NCBI RefSeq assembly: GCF_004346865.1
Contig: NZ_SMGR01000001.1
Span: 124,001-188,000 of the forward strand
DNA length: 64,000 bases
From: Shimia isoporae
GTDB taxonomy: Bacteria; Pseudomonadota; Alphaproteobacteria; Rhodobacterales; Rhodobacteraceae
Direction: 5' to 3'
The position numbers and the translations under genes are program-made. This document shows, in pieces, positions 25,144 through 35,611 of this stretch. The notes below the pieces were generated by a model. That model was not told the origin of the DNA. It saw only the letters and a list, made by a program, of their open reading frames with translations, and did no database searches. Numbering within the stretch: position 1 is the first letter of the stretch; each line of letters begins with the position of its first letter.

Positions 25144-27330
25144 ATGGCCCTGAGCCGCCGGACGGGACAACGCTTTCAAGCCTCGATCTGGCCCGGTTTC
25201 GTGGACGCGATGACCGGGCTTTTGCTTGTGCTCATGTTTGTGCTGACGATCTTCATGATCGTGCAGTTTGTGTTGAGCGAGACCATCACCGGACAGGAAA
25301 CCGAGCTTGATGCTCTGGAATCCGAGGTTGCTGCTCTGGCCGATGCCCTAGGCCTGGAGCGCACAAGAACCCGGGAACTGGAAGGCGAACTGGGCGGGTT
25401 GCAAGCTACTCTGACGGACACGCAGGCGGCTTTGGTGGAGAGAGATGCGCTGATCGCGTCATTGACGGCGACGCGGGACCGCCAAGCTATTGAGTTGGAA
25501 GCAGCGCGGACCGAGATCACATCATTTGAAGCGCAAGTTGCTGCCTTGCTTGCCGATCGGGAGAAAGCCCTCGGAGACATTGCTGCACTTGAGGGTGAGC
25601 GGGACACTTTGATCGACGAGCGCGACGCGCTCAATCTGGCGCTGGTTCAGGCACGGGGCGAAATCGACGCACAGGTCGAGGCCGCGCGACTTGCGGCGGC
25701 GGAGGCGGATGCAATGCAGGCCCTGATCGAAAGCCTGCGAAAGGACGTCTCTGAAGGTGAGGCGCAGATTGCTGACCTTGAGGGACAGCTTTCGGACGAG
25801 GAACGGGCGCGGTTACTTGAGGCAGCAGCGGCCGAAGAATTGCGCAATCGACTGGAAGACGCCGACGCCGAGCTAACAGCGATGACGCTGGCATTGGAAC
25901 AACAACGGCAAGAGGCAGAGGACACGCTGACCCTGCTGGCGGCGGCGAAGGCGGCGCAAGAGGATCTCGAGGTTAAGCTGGCAGCAGCTCTTGTCGAGGG
26001 CGAGGCGGCTGGTGCGGATCTGGCCGAAACGATCCTGAAGCTTGCGGCCGTCGAAACGGAACTTGAGACACGAGATGGCGAGCTGGCGAGCGTAAAGGCA
26101 GAGCTGGCGGCGGCTTTGCTGAGTGTGGAAACCAGCAAGACAACAGTTGCGGAACTGCTCGCACAGGTGGCCAATGCGGAAGCAGAAAAAGCGGGTGCCG
26201 AGGCGCAGGCCGCGAGCGACCTTGCTGCGCTGGAAGCGCGGTTGGCGGAAGCGCTGGAGGCAAAACTTGCCGAAGAAACAAGGGCCAGCGAAGCCGAGGC
26301 GGCGCGGGACGGGTTACAGGACGTTGTTGCGACGCTGGAGGAGCAGCTGGCCGCGGCTGTGGCGGCGCAGGTTAAGGCCGAAGAAAACGGTAGCTCGCTG
26401 CGCGAGCGTCTTGCGACGGCACTGGCAGCGAAGCTGGCGGCGGAAAATGCGTTGGGCGACACGGGCGATGTGCGCGAGCAGCTGGCCGCCGCTTTGGCAG
26501 CACAGCGGGCGGCGGAACTGGCGCAGGACGAGGCCATGACCGAGGCCGAGCGGCGTGATGCGCTGCTTGCCGAGGCCAACAAAGCCCTGTCGGAAGAAGA
26601 AGCCAAATCTGCGGAGAGTCTGCGCAAGGTGGAAGCCTTGAATCAACAGATCGCAGCGCTCAGGACACAACTGGGGAGCTTGCAGGCCCTATTGGACGAT
26701 TACGCAGAGCGCGATGCCGCCTCAAAAGTGCAACTGGAGGCGTTGGGGTCGGACCTGAACGCAGCTTTGGCACGGGCCGCCGCAGAAGAACGCAAAAGGC
26801 GCCTGCTGGAAGAAGCGGAGCGAGCGCGGCTGGAGGCGGAGAAAGCCGACCTTGAGGCGCGGACACAAGACCTTGCGCAATACCGGTCCGAGTTCTTTGG
26901 GCGCCTGCGCAGTTTGCTGGGTGCGCAGGAGGGCGTGCGTATCGTTGGCGACCGTTTCGTGTTCTCTTCCGAGGTGCTGTTCGACGTGGGCGCTGCAGGG
27001 CTGTCACCTGAGGGCGAGCGGGAGCTGGCCAAGGTCGCCGCGATCCTGCAGAGCGTGATCGACGACATTCCGGCGGAGATCAATTGGATTTTGCGGGTCG
27101 ATGGACACACGGACAATTTGCCGATTTACGGTGGTCAGTTCGCAGACAACTGGGAACTGAGTCAGGCGCGCGCGCTATCGGTTGTGCGCTACATGATTGA
27201 CGAACTCGGGTTGCCGCCGGACCGGTTGTCGGCGAACGGATTTGGCGAGTATCAGCCCGTAGATACAGCGAACACCGCCGAAGCCCGCGCCAAGAACCGT
27301 CGGATCGAGTTGAAGTTCACCGAGAAATAA
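25144..27330 (+). CDS. MotB/OmpA-like protein with a very long coiled coil
   Basis: A 728-residue protein: one TM helix (about 17-45, FVDAMTGLLLVLMFVLTIF), a roughly 530-residue Ala/Glu-rich coiled coil (about 52-580), and a C-terminal OmpA/MotB peptidoglycan-binding domain (about 590-728) with VDGHTDNLPI and NRRIELKF. The TM segment has an Asp in the FVDAMTG position where MotB carries its proton-binding Asp. The pair is therefore likely a stator-like ion channel anchored to peptidoglycan by a periplasm-long rod (inference). ATG with GTC ATG spacing just after the upstream gene. Function in the cell unknown. Confidence 0.85.
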   Translation: MALSRRTGQRFQASIWPGFVDAMTGLLLVLMFVLTIFMIVQFVLSETITGQETELDALESEVAALADALGLERTRTRELEGELGGLQATLTDTQAALVERDALIASLTATRDRQAIELEAARTEITSFEAQVAALLADREKALGDIAALEGERDTLIDERDALNLALVQARGEIDAQVEAARLAAAEADAMQALIESLRKDVSEGEAQIADLEGQLSDEERARLLEAAAAEELRNRLEDADAELTAMTLALEQQRQEAEDTLTLLAAAKAAQEDLEVKLAAALVEGEAAGADLAETILKLAAVETELETRDGELASVKAELAAALLSVETSKTTVAELLAQVANAEAEKAGAEAQAASDLAALEARLAEALEAKLAEETRASEAEAARDGLQDVVATLEEQLAAAVAAQVKAEENGSSLRERLATALAAKLAAENALGDTGDVREQLAAALAAQRAAELAQDEAMTEAERRDALLAEANKALSEEEAKSAESLRKVEALNQQIAALRTQLGSLQALLDDYAERDAASKVQLEALGSDLNAALARAAAEERKRRLLEEAERARLEAEKADLEARTQDLAQYRSEFFGRLRSLLGAQEGVRIVGDRFVFSSEVLFDVGAAGLSPEGERELAKVAAILQSVIDDIPAEINWILRVDGHTDNLPIYGGQFADNWELSQARALSVVRYMIDELGLPPDRLSANGFGEYQPVDTANTAEARAKNRRIELKFTEK

Positions 27331-27336
27331 TGCCCG

Positions 27337-28299
27337 TCACTTGACCATGACAGAGGTGGTCGACTGATCTAACACCTCGCCGTCGCGGCTCAGAGTGACA
27401 ATGCCGGTGTAGGTGCCTTTGGGCCAGCCTTGCGCGGGGGTGCGTTTGCCAACGGCACGGAAGTACTGCGCCTGAACTTTTTCCAGTGTCACGGACTGGG
27501 ACATCACGTTGCCGGTAGGGCCGGTGATGGTGATATCGACAATGTCGTCCGATCGGCTCCCAAATCCGAACGCAAAGACCACCAGGGCAGGGGCGTCAGT
27601 TGCGATTTCCGCGTCGCCGGCAGCGCCTGACTTCACATCGGAATAGTCGGGGATACCCGTTTCGAAGCCGGTGCGGATCAGACCACCCGCCTCATACTGC
27701 AGGGGATCCGCCCACATTGCATCGCGAGGTTCACCACAGCGGTCGGCGTCTTGGGAAGGAAAAAACGGGTCCACAACACGGCCGCCCTGGCGAACGGAAA
27801 TATGCAGGTGCGGAAACTGCGTGCGACCGGAAAGTCCGATTTGACCGAGGATGTGACCGGCTTCGACTTTGTCGCCTTTGGCGACCTGTACAGACCCCTG
27901 TTTGAGGTGGCAGTATTGGGTTTCCCAACCCTGCCCGTGGTCGATTACCACCCCGTTTCCGCAGTCTCGACCCTCGATCTGGGCCGCGTTTTCCTTGGTC
28001 AGAATCTGGTCTTTCATCCCGTCACGGGTGCCTTTGACAACACCGGCAGCAGATGCAAGCACGTTGACGCCTTGCTCCATCGCCGCGTAGGTCGGCAGCG
28101 CAAAGTCCGTACCCTTGTGACCGTCATAGCTGAGGGGGCCACAGGTAAAGTCGAGATAGCCGGAGGCGGAATTGTGATCGACGTAATTCTGGATGTAGCA
28201 GTTATCGCCAATGTTGCAGTCGACCGGGGTCTCCAAAAGAGGCGCGCCCGCGGCCGGTAGGGCAGCGAGCGCGACAAATGTTGAAAGCGTCAGGCGCAT
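27337..28299 (-). CDS. M23 family metallopeptidase
   Basis: A 320-residue exported protein: signal peptide (1-19), then a LytM/M23 domain with the zinc ligands H61 and D65 in GHKGTD and HLH in FPHLHISV, and a C-terminal beta domain (about 230-320). M23 enzymes cut peptidoglycan cross-links; all key residues are present, so activity is likely. It starts next to the clpA stop and converges on the MotB-like gene (6-bp gap). Confidence 0.88.
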   Translation of the reverse strand: MRLTLSTFVALAALPAAGAPLLETPVDCNIGDNCYIQNYVDHNSASGYLDFTCGPLSYDGHKGTDFALPTYAAMEQGVNVLASAAGVVKGTRDGMKDQILTKENAAQIEGRDCGNGVVIDHGQGWETQYCHLKQGSVQVAKGDKVEAGHILGQIGLSGRTQFPHLHISVRQGGRVVDPFFPSQDADRCGEPRDAMWADPLQYEAGGLIRTGFETGIPDYSDVKSGAAGDAEIATDAPALVVFAFGFGSRSDDIVDITITGPTGNVMSQSVTLEKVQAQYFRAVGKRTPAQGWPKGTYTGIVTLSRDGEVLDQSTTSVMVK

Positions 28300-28301
28300 T
28301 A

Positions 28302-30632
28302 TCAGTCGGCGGTCAGCAGCGGCGGCTTGTCACCAGAGATGCGGCGCTTTTCGGGGCCGGAAATATCAAGTTCCAACTCGCCATTCTTGACCTTCACCTT
28401 GACCACACCGCCTTTGGAAAGTTTTCCAAAGAGCAGTTCCTCGGCCAGTGGCTTCTTGATGTGTTCCTGAATGACGCGGCCAAGCGGACGAGCCCCCATC
28501 TTTTCGTCGTATCCCTTGTCGCCGAGCCAAGCGGCGGCTTTGGGGGTGAGTTCGATGGTTACGCCCCGATCCAGAAGCTGAACCTCAAGCTGCATGACGA
28601 ATTTCTCGACGACCTGCATGATGACGTCCTTCGGCAGCGGCGCGAAGGAGATCACGGCATCCAGACGGTTTCTGAATTCCGGAGTGAAGGTGCGTTCGAT
28701 TGCTGCGGTGTCTTCACCTTCGCGGCGATCACGCCCGAAGCCGATGGCGGCCTTGGCCTGTTCTGCGGCGCCTGCGTTGGATGTCATGATCAACACGACA
28801 TTGCGGAAGTTCACCGTGCGGCCGTTGTGATCCGTCAGCTCCCCGTGGTCCATCACCTGCAGCAGGATGTTGTAGACATCAGGGTGGGCTTTCTCGATCT
28901 CGTCCAGCAGCAGGACGCAATGCGGATGCTGGTCCACACCATCCGTCAGCAAGCCGCCCTGATCAAAGCCGACATAACCCGGAGGCGCACCGATCAGGCG
29001 AGATACGGCGTGTTTCTCCATGTATTCGGACATGTCGAAGCGCAGCAGTTCCACACCAAGGGTGTCCGCCAGTTGTTTTGCGACTTCGGTTTTGCCCACA
29101 CCGGTTGGACCGGCGAAGAGGTAGTTTCCGATGGGCTTTTCCGGTTCGCGCAGACCGGCACGGGCAAGCTTGATCGCGGAGCTGAGCGACTCGATGGCGT
29201 TGTCCTGGCCAAACACCACGCGCTTGAGGGTCTTTTCCAGATCCTTGAGCACTTCGGCGTCGTCCTTGGAGACGCTTTTCGGCGGGATGCGGGCAATCTT
29301 TGCGACGACAGCCTCGATTTCCTTCACACCGATCGTTTTGCGGCGTTTGGAGGCGGCCACGAGATGCTGGGCAGCGCCAGCTTCGTCGATAACGTCGATG
29401 GCTTTATCCGGCAGCTTGCGATCGTTGATATAGCGCGCGGACAGCTCCACGGCCGTTTTGATCGCGTCTGCCGTATATTTCACGCTGTGATGCTCTTCGA
29501 AGTACTCCTTGAGACCTTTCAGGATCTTGACGGAGTCATCTACGGTCGGCTCGTTCACGTCGATTTTCTGGAAACGACGGGACAGGGCGCGGTCTTTTTC
29601 GAAGTGCTGACGGAATTCCTTGTAGGTCGTGGACCCCATGGTGCGCAGCTTGCCGCCCTGCAACGCAGGTTTCAGCAGATTGGAGGCATCCATCGCGCCG
29701 CCCGAAGTGGCTCCGGCACCGATCACAGTGTGGATTTCATCGATGAACAACACCGAGTCGGGGTGTTCTTCCAGTTCGGTTACAACAGCCTTCAGACGCT
29801 CTTCGAAGTCGCCGCGATAACGTGTGCCCGCCAGAAGGGCTCCCATATCGAGGGAGAAGATTGTGGTCTTGGACAGAACCTCGGGTGTTTCGCCTTGAAC
29901 GATTTTGCGGGCAAGACCTTCTGCGATTGCGGTTTTGCCAACACCCGGATCCCCCACCAGAAGCGGGTTGTTTTTGCGGCGACGGCAAAGCACCTGAATG
30001 CAGCGTTCGACTTCGTGGTCGCGCCCAATCAGCGGGTCCACGTCGCCTTTGCCGGCTTTCACATTCAGATCGACGCAGTATTTCGCCAGCGCGGAATCAT
30101 CTTTCTGCTCCTCGGCAACGCCCTCGATGCGCGGTTCGTTGGGCTGCTCTTCGTCAGCACCGGAAACGGGTCGCTGTTCGCCAAAAGCAGGATCCTTGGC
30201 CACACCGTGTGCGATGTAGTTTACCGCATCGTAGCGGGTCATATCCTGCTCTTGCAGGAAGTAAGCGGCGTTGGATTCGCGCTCGGCAAAGATTGCCACA
30301 AGCACGTTGGCGCCGGTCACTTCGGTGCGACCCGAGCTTTGGACGTGAATGGCTGCACGCTGGATCACACGCTGGAAAGCGGCGGTCGGTACGGCTTCGG
30401 AACCTTCGATGTCGGTCACGAGATTGGACAGATCGTCATCGATGAATTCGACAAGGTTCTGACGCAGCTCGTCCAGATCGACGCTACAGGCCCGCAATAC
30501 GCGCACGGCATCCGGCTCGTCCAGCAAGGAGAGCAAGAGATGTTCTAGCGTGGCGAACTCGTGCTTGCGTTCATTGGCAAGACCGAGAGCTGCGTGGATG
30601 GCTTGTTCGAGCGAATTCGAGAATGACGGCAC
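28302..30632 (-). CDS. clpA: ATP-dependent Clp protease ATP-binding subunit ClpA
   Basis: A 776-residue AAA+ unfoldase that feeds ClpP. Domains: Clp N-domain (1-145), AAA1 with Walker A GDPGVGKT (227-234), AAA2 with GPTGVGKT, and the ClpP-binding IGF loop in AAIGFGRD. No middle coiled-coil domain, so it is ClpA, not ClpB. The GTG start at 30632 has GGAGGGAG upstream. I see no clpS next to it. A long antisense frame covers it and is a shadow. Confidence 0.96.
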   Translation of the reverse strand: MPSFSNSLEQAIHAALGLANERKHEFATLEHLLLSLLDEPDAVRVLRACSVDLDELRQNLVEFIDDDLSNLVTDIEGSEAVPTAAFQRVIQRAAIHVQSSGRTEVTGANVLVAIFAERESNAAYFLQEQDMTRYDAVNYIAHGVAKDPAFGEQRPVSGADEEQPNEPRIEGVAEEQKDDSALAKYCVDLNVKAGKGDVDPLIGRDHEVERCIQVLCRRRKNNPLLVGDPGVGKTAIAEGLARKIVQGETPEVLSKTTIFSLDMGALLAGTRYRGDFEERLKAVVTELEEHPDSVLFIDEIHTVIGAGATSGGAMDASNLLKPALQGGKLRTMGSTTYKEFRQHFEKDRALSRRFQKIDVNEPTVDDSVKILKGLKEYFEEHHSVKYTADAIKTAVELSARYINDRKLPDKAIDVIDEAGAAQHLVAASKRRKTIGVKEIEAVVAKIARIPPKSVSKDDAEVLKDLEKTLKRVVFGQDNAIESLSSAIKLARAGLREPEKPIGNYLFAGPTGVGKTEVAKQLADTLGVELLRFDMSEYMEKHAVSRLIGAPPGYVGFDQGGLLTDGVDQHPHCVLLLDEIEKAHPDVYNILLQVMDHGELTDHNGRTVNFRNVVLIMTSNAGAAEQAKAAIGFGRDRREGEDTAAIERTFTPEFRNRLDAVISFAPLPKDVIMQVVEKFVMQLEVQLLDRGVTIELTPKAAAWLGDKGYDEKMGARPLGRVIQEHIKKPLAEELLFGKLSKGGVVKVKVKNGELELDISGPEKRRISGDKPPLLTAD

Positions 30633-30765
30633 TGTGTGTCTGCTCCCTCCGGGGGTTTGGGGCTGACCGCGGGGACAACCCGGTTAGGTCAGTATGTAGG
30701 TGTTACGTTAAAGTTTGGTCGATTGATCACGGTCTTCAAGGACTTTCTGCAAAATTAACCATAGA

Positions 30766-30782
30766 AAACCGCCGCACGGTTT
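30766..30782 (-). terminator. Weak hairpin downstream of gloB
   Basis: AAACCG / CGGTTT with a 5-base loop, followed on the minus strand by a T-containing tail, lies in the gap between gloB and clpA. Short stem, so only tentative. Confidence 0.35.
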
Positions 30783-30816
30783 CGTGAGGCAGCTTTCAAA
30801 AGCGGTTTTGCAGGTG

Positions 30817-31584
30817 TCAGAAGTTGTCTTTGCGGCGGCGAATTTCGGCAAAAACCTCTACCGGATCGGCACCTTGCATGCCGACGGCGGCCTGAACAGA
30901 CGGGTCATGGCCCCGCAAGAAAGGGTTTGTCGCCAGTTCGTCGGATAAAATGGACGGCACGGTCGGAATGTTCGCTGCTCGGTCTGCGCGAATCTTTTCG
31001 ACCCGTTGTTTGAGCGCAGGATTGTCCGGATCGACAGTGATCGCGAATTTGGCGTTGGATTCGGTGTACTCGTGCCCCGAACACACAATTGTCTGCGGCG
31101 GCAAGGCGGCGAGTTTCGCGAGACTATCAAACATGACTTCCGGCGGGCCCTCAAAAAGCCGGCCGCAACCGAGCGCCATAAGGCTGTCGGCCGTGAACAC
31201 AACACCGGTGTCGGGAAAATAGAAGGCGATGTGGCCCATAGTGTGCCCCGAGACGTCGATGATCTGGGCGGCTTCACCGCCGATAATCAAAGTGTCACCC
31301 TCGGACAACGAGACATCAAGAGGCGGCAGGCGTTCTGCATCCGCGGAGGCACCGACGACCTTGGCAGGGTGCTTTTCCAGAATGCCGGCAAGGCCATCCA
31401 CATGGTCCCAGTGATGATGGGTCAGAAGCACGTGGCTCAGGCGCCAGCCCCGGTTGGCAAGCTCTTCCAGAATAGGGCCGGGTTCCGGTGCATCCACCAA
31501 AGCGGTGTCCCCGCTGGCAGCGTCGTGGATCAGAAAGGCGTAGTTGTCCGCAAGGCAGGGAATGGTGACGATGGTCTGGGGCAT
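30817..31584 (-). CDS. gloB: Hydroxyacylglutathione hydrolase (glyoxalase II)
   Basis: A 255-residue metallo-beta-lactamase-fold hydrolase that splits S-lactoylglutathione to lactate and glutathione. The metal-binding motif THHHWDHVDG and the downstream HTMGHIAF, FTADSLMALGCGRLFEG and CSGHEYT stretches are all canonical. ATG 31584 has AAGGCGG upstream; the long upstream extension was rejected. Divergent from the methyltransferase gene. Confidence 0.95.
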   Translation of the reverse strand: MPQTIVTIPCLADNYAFLIHDAASGDTALVDAPEPGPILEELANRGWRLSHVLLTHHHWDHVDGLAGILEKHPAKVVGASADAERLPPLDVSLSEGDTLIIGGEAAQIIDVSGHTMGHIAFYFPDTGVVFTADSLMALGCGRLFEGPPEVMFDSLAKLAALPPQTIVCSGHEYTESNAKFAITVDPDNPALKQRVEKIRADRAANIPTVPSILSDELATNPFLRGHDPSVQAAVGMQGADPVEVFAEIRRRKDNF

Positions 31585-31646
31585 GGAAATCCGCCTTTTG
31601 ATTGCTATGTTAGCCACAAGACTTGCCGATTGGAGACCGGACTGCA

Positions 31647-32387
31647 ATGCATCTTGATGTGCAGGACCTGCGGAACTTTTACTATCGCAGCACACTGGGC
31701 CGGGCGGCGCAGAAGGCCGTGCGCGACGAGATGCTGGAGCTTTGGCCAGAGGCTGAAGGCCAGACGGTCGCAGGGTTTGGTTTTGCCGTGCCGTTGTTGC
31801 GCCCTTACCTGGGCAGCGCACGGCGGGTGATCGGTTTAATGCCGGCGCCTCAGGGTGTCATGCCGTGGCCCGCAGGGATGCCGAATGTATCTGTGCTTTG
31901 CGAGGAAACCTTCTGGCCTATTGAAACGGGGCATGTGGACAAGCTTGTCATTATGCACGGGCTGGAGACAAGCGACCGGCCAAGTGATGTTCTGGTAGAG
32001 GCCAATCGCGTGTTGGGGCCGGGCGGGAAAGCGCTTTTTGTGGTGCCGCACCGCTCAGGTATGTGGTCACGCAGCGATGCGACGCCTTTTGGATATGGTC
32101 GGCCCTATTCCGCGAGCCAGCTCGAAACACAGTTGCGCACGCACGGGTTCATGCCGGAACGCCACCGTGCCACGCTTTACCAGCCTCCGAGCCACAAAAG
32201 GTTCTGGCGCAAGACCGGGCGGATGTTTGAAGGCATTGGCAAAACGGTGTCGCCGGTGATGGCCGGCGGCGTCCTGTTGGTCGAGGCCAGCAAGCGGGTT
32301 CAGGCCCCGTCCGGTCCGGGCTTGAAGGATAGCGTAAAGAAGCCGCTGGGCGTGTTTGCTCCCGCACCGGAAGTCACTCCGGTCTAG
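31647..32387 (+). CDS. SAM-dependent methyltransferase-like protein
   Basis: A 246-residue class I methyltransferase-like protein (Methyltransf_11 type): [15 protein letters not shown] replaces the usual motif I glycines, followed by [10 protein letters not shown] and [17 protein letters not shown]. Motif I is degenerate (GFGFAVP), so catalysis is uncertain. Divergent from gloB; in many Roseobacters this gene sits beside gloB (from memory, not checked). Its last 4 bp overlap the 3' end of the convergent RTX-like gene. Confidence 0.75.
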   Translation: MHLDVQDLRNFYYRSTLGRAAQKAVRDEMLELWPEAEGQTVAGFGFAVPLLRPYLGSARRVIGLMPAPQGVMPWPAGMPNVSVLCEETFWPIETGHVDKLVIMHGLETSDRPSDVLVEANRVLGPGGKALFVVPHRSGMWSRSDATPFGYGRPYSASQLETQLRTHGFMPERHRATLYQPPSHKRFWRKTGRMFEGIGKTVSPVMAGGVLLVEASKRVQAPSGPGLKDSVKKPLGVFAPAPEVTPV

Positions 32388-33811
32388 CTGCCGGACCCCG
32401 CCCAACTGGTTGTTGTTGTGATTCTCAGCGATGCGCCGCTATCCGCGAGATTGCCGTCATCGCTTTGTAGGGTCATCACAAGGGTGTCGCCGACATAGAC
32501 CCGATCCATGTAAGGCAGGCCGCTATCCGGATCGTGGGGCTGTGGTTCCACACGAAGGTCACTCTCAAGCCCATCCGACACAACGATCAGGAAATTGTCG
32601 TTGCTTCCGTTCCATTGAACTGTAGCCTGTGGCGAGTTGAGCAAATCTTCGTCCGTGACCACAAGTGTGTACGTGTCGTCGCCAGTGCTGGCGAGCTCAT
32701 CTACAGATTGCCCCATGCGAAACACGTAGCTGTCGTTGCCGTCCCCGCCGGTCAGAACGAGCCGGTCATCAACGATGGCCTCATGTGCGACCAAAGTGTC
32801 GTCGCCATCGCCGCCGTTCAGTGTCACATCTCCGCGGGCATCTTCGACCACGAACGTGTCGTCGCCCTTGCCGCCGTATAACTCGGCTTGGAAAGTGTCG
32901 GGATTTCGGTCCGCGTCATGTGCAAGAAAGAAGTTGTCATCGCCTGAACCGCCCATGGCAGTGGTTTGGCCGCGGCTGACCACGAGCGAGTCGTCGCCGT
33001 CGCCCAACATGACGAACGCAGATACATCGGAGGAGGCTGTGACTGTGTCGTCGCCGTCCAGCGAAGCAACAATGCCATCCTTGGAAATGGACGTTTCGTC
33101 GGCGTCGCCCGTTCCCAGTTCGGCCAACAGTGGTTCTTCGTTGAGAGTTCCGTCATCTTCGCGGCGCGGATTGAACTCTCCGATTTCCAGCGAGCTGACA
33201 TCCAGTTCCGACAAGCCCTGCAAACGGATCGTTATGTCCACCTGCTCTGCGTTGTCCGACAGGCCCGGCATGGTGATGTGAAGATCGGTGTAGCTGCCGT
33301 CGGCAGCCGGTTCTGCGCTCAGGTCAAGGAGATTGTCGTGCCCGTTGCCGACCTGAAGATCGAACAGGTCCAGCCTAAGCGCATCTTCATCCGGATCGAA
33401 GTCGGTGATCTCGATGTCGTAGGCGCGATCGGCATCGCGGTGACTCGGATCCTCAATGAAAAATACATCGGAGCCTTCTCCGCCAGTTACGACAATCGGA
33501 TCGTTTGCGTCGCTGGAGTAATCATGGCGGATGCGGATGTAGTCGTCTCCACCACGGGCATCGATGTTTTCACCTGCGGTGGAATAGATCGAGTCGTTGC
33601 CTTCCGTTCCGTAGTACGTGCTTTCGTTTTCAGGTTCGGTGCTGCCCTCAGGAGATGTATCCTCTTCCCCTGGATCACCGTTATCAGTCGGGTCGTCACC
33701 GGCCCGCTCATCCTCATTTGGGGAATCATCGTCGTCGTCTTCGATGACGGTATCGTAAATCGCAAACCCAGCGGCCAGCCCAAGCATTGAGAAAAGAAAC
33801 AGCAGACTCAT
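32384..33811 (-). CDS. Membrane-anchored, acidic RTX-like calcium-binding protein (paralog A)
   Basis: A 475-residue protein: N-terminal TM segment (about 1-20, [18 protein letters not shown]), an Asp/Glu-rich linker (24-70), then scattered hemolysin-type repeats such as [37 protein letters not shown] and [10 protein letters not shown]. Its composition is very acidic. RTX repeats bind Ca2+. It has no C-terminal type I secretion domain that I can recognise, and the TM anchor is unusual for this class. A shorter paralog follows on the same strand. Confidence 0.75.
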   Translation of the reverse strand: MSLLFLFSMLGLAAGFAIYDTVIEDDDDDSPNEDERAGDDPTDNGDPGEEDTSPEGSTEPENESTYYGTEGNDSIYSTAGENIDARGGDDYIRIRHDYSSDANDPIVVTGGEGSDVFFIEDPSHRDADRAYDIEITDFDPDEDALRLDLFDLQVGNGHDNLLDLSAEPAADGSYTDLHITMPGLSDNAEQVDITIRLQGLSELDVSSLEIGEFNPRREDDGTLNEEPLLAELGTGDADETSISKDGIVASLDGDDTVTASSDVSAFVMLGDGDDSLVVSRGQTTAMGGSGDDNFFLAHDADRNPDTFQAELYGGKGDDTFVVEDARGDVTLNGGDGDDTLVAHEAIVDDRLVLTGGDGNDSYVFRMGQSVDELASTGDDTYTLVVTDEDLLNSPQATVQWNGSNDNFLIVVSDGLESDLRVEPQPHDPDSGLPYMDRVYVGDTLVMTLQSDDGNLADSGASLRITTTTSWAGSGS

Positions 33812-33930
33812 TTGATGCCCTCGCTGACGCGCGTGTCCTTCCCCGCGCAGATGTTAGGCCTGGCTTTGGCGGGCTTCAATATCGGCAAGGGGTGTGAAGG
33901 GCGCGTTTGTTGCATGGCGGCTATGTTCGA

Positions 33931-35202
33931 TTATGCCGCTATGCTTTGCGCCACGATAGAGAACTGCGGACTGTCCAGCGTGATGCGATGCTCTTCGTCG
34001 AGGTTGATCAGGCGCATCACCAGTGTGTCGCCAACAAAAACATCGTCACGCTGCACAACTGATCCGAGGTTGGGGTCGTAGTGTGGTGGTTGATTTTCGA
34101 TGCGCACAGAGTCGGCGTATTCGGGCGGCAGATTGATTTCGAAGCGGTCCTGGAAGTCCCAGACCACGGTAGACGGATCGCGCGTCGCCATTTGGTCGGG
34201 GTCGACCGTCATCGAATAGACGTCAGAGCCGCCGTATTGGTCATCAGAAACATTGATGCCCTGCGCAAACAGATAAGTGTCGTCGCCCTCGCTGCCATCG
34301 ATACGCAGGCGTGCCTCGTCAGTGCGCTCGAAATCACGCGCGTCAATCGTGTCATCACCAGCTCCTCCGTTTACTACGACATTGCCGCTGTCGTGATTAA
34401 CAACAATTGTGTCATCGCCGCGAGTACCGCGCAGGTGCAGGTCGCCGGCATCGCCTTCAAGTTCGATCACGTTCGCCGGCTTTTCCACTATGGGCAGTAC
34501 CGCAGGTTCTGCGCTTTTCTTGGTCGGTTCTTCTTCGGCGTCATTCGTGTCGTCTTCATCTGAGTCGGTTTCGGCCAGATAAATACTGTCAGGGTCGATT
34601 TCGGAGATACCTTCCAGCCGGACGACGAAATCGCGGGCACTTTCCGGGCCGATGTCAGGATCAAATACGGAGACACGCACGTCGAGATAGCTGCCGTCTT
34701 CAGCCGGTTCGAGGGTGAAGTCCTGTGGGACCTCGGCGTTGGGGCCTGCGTTTTCATCCACCACTTCGAGTGTCAGAACGTCCTCGTCGGGGTCGAAGTC
34801 GGGAATGATCACGTCATAGGGGCGGTCGTCGTCTGTGCGGTGGGGGTACTCCGCAACAAAAGTGTCCGCTCCGTCGCCGCCGATGGCCATGATCGGGTTG
34901 TCTGTGTCCGCATCCAGACGAAGCACATCGTCCTCATCTGTGCCATGGTACACTTCGTAGTCAGCGGGTGCTGCCAGATCTTCTGGTTCAAGCTCGTTGA
35001 AATCGTAAGCGTCCTGTGCGTCCTGATCCTCGAACGGCGCGGATGTTTCGTCGCTCATACCCGAGGTGTCGTCGGACGTTTCCTGGTCATCCTGCTGGGG
35101 GTCGTCGTCTGGAGTGTCCTCCGAAGACCAGCCGCCGATCAATCCGCCCAAGACGCCAGCGCCGCCGAGGCCAAGAATCGAAAGAATAAGAATGGTGTTC
35201 AT
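33931..35202 (-). CDS. Membrane-anchored, acidic RTX-like calcium-binding protein (paralog B)
   Basis: A 423-residue protein with the same plan as its neighbour: TM segment (about 3-25, ILILSILGLGGAGVLGGLIG), an acidic linker rich in Asp/Glu (29-75), then domains with GTDEDDVLRLD, GGDGADTFVAE and NGGAGDDTIDARDF. Shared segments with paralog A include the DFDPDEDxLxL stretch. ATG 35202 is preceded by GGGGGCG. It lies 119 bp upstream of paralog A and the two may be one operon. Function unknown. Confidence 0.75.
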   Translation of the reverse strand: MNTILILSILGLGGAGVLGGLIGGWSSEDTPDDDPQQDDQETSDDTSGMSDETSAPFEDQDAQDAYDFNELEPEDLAAPADYEVYHGTDEDDVLRLDADTDNPIMAIGGDGADTFVAEYPHRTDDDRPYDVIIPDFDPDEDVLTLEVVDENAGPNAEVPQDFTLEPAEDGSYLDVRVSVFDPDIGPESARDFVVRLEGISEIDPDSIYLAETDSDEDDTNDAEEEPTKKSAEPAVLPIVEKPANVIELEGDAGDLHLRGTRGDDTIVVNHDSGNVVVNGGAGDDTIDARDFERTDEARLRIDGSEGDDTYLFAQGINVSDDQYGGSDVYSMTVDPDQMATRDPSTVVWDFQDRFEINLPPEYADSVRIENQPPHYDPNLGSVVQRDDVFVGDTLVMRLINLDEEHRITLDSPQFSIVAQSIAA

Positions 35203-35543
35203 AGCGCCCCCGGCACGATGTCTACAAAGTTGCCTGTCGGGCCTATCGGAAATTGGTATCCAAACAGATAACAAGGGAGCGGCAAGCTCTTGCTTTTGCG
35301 CAAATGTCGCATTGCACCCTGATGTGGTGCGCGTAGGGCGCCTGAAACCGGTGGGGAATCGCGCAAATCAAGGATTTCAGACACATTTTTTTAACCTCGC
35401 GTCAAAGGCAAAGGGTCGCACCGTCGCCAAGCCCTTAAAAATAAGGCGTTTTGCCTATCTCGCGTTTATGTCAAACGTAGTTGATAGCTGAGCAAGCCTC
35501 TGTTACACCCGCCTCGGATTTGCCGCCCTGTCTTGGGCAGGGC

Positions 35544-35572
35544 ATGAAACGTCCCTACGCGGTGCATACAAT
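35544..35572 (+). promoter_or_regulatory. Probable atp operon promoter
   Basis: ATGAAA, 17-bp spacer, TACAAT: four of six and five of six matches to the sigma-70 consensus. The transcript would start near 35579, giving a 5' leader of about 33 bases before atpH. The -10 box lies inside a 16-bp palindrome. Confidence 0.5.
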
Positions 35573-35579
35573 TGTATGC
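35564..35579. promoter_or_regulatory. Perfect 16-bp palindrome over the atp promoter
   Basis: GCATACAATTGTATGC is its own reverse complement. It overlaps the likely -10 box and first transcribed bases, the usual place for a repressor operator. No candidate regulator is in the window. Confidence 0.6.
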
Positions 35580-35611
35580 GGAGTGTGGGGCCAGAAAGCG
35601 GAAGGGTGGAC

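Larger units (their letters stand above)
35203..35611 (+). other. 409-bp region between RTX-like paralog B and the atp operon
   Basis: The region holds an A/T-rich stretch near 35390-35440, a small hairpin near 35440-35460 and, close to atpH, a promoter-like motif with a palindrome (listed separately). I see no gene in it. Confidence 0.6.

Noticed and set aside
25647..26627. Ser/Ala-rich 326-codon open frame antisense to the coiled coil
   Set aside because: Direct consequence of the Ala/Glu repeat composition on the other strand.
23902..27330. Zorya anti-phage system
   Set aside because: Only the ZorA/ZorB-like layout is present; the next genes are M23 peptidase and clpA, and no ZorC, ZorD or ZorE is seen.
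28278..30548. 756-codon open frame antisense to clpA
   Set aside because: Mirrors the codon bias of clpA; no ribosome site and no recognisable domain.
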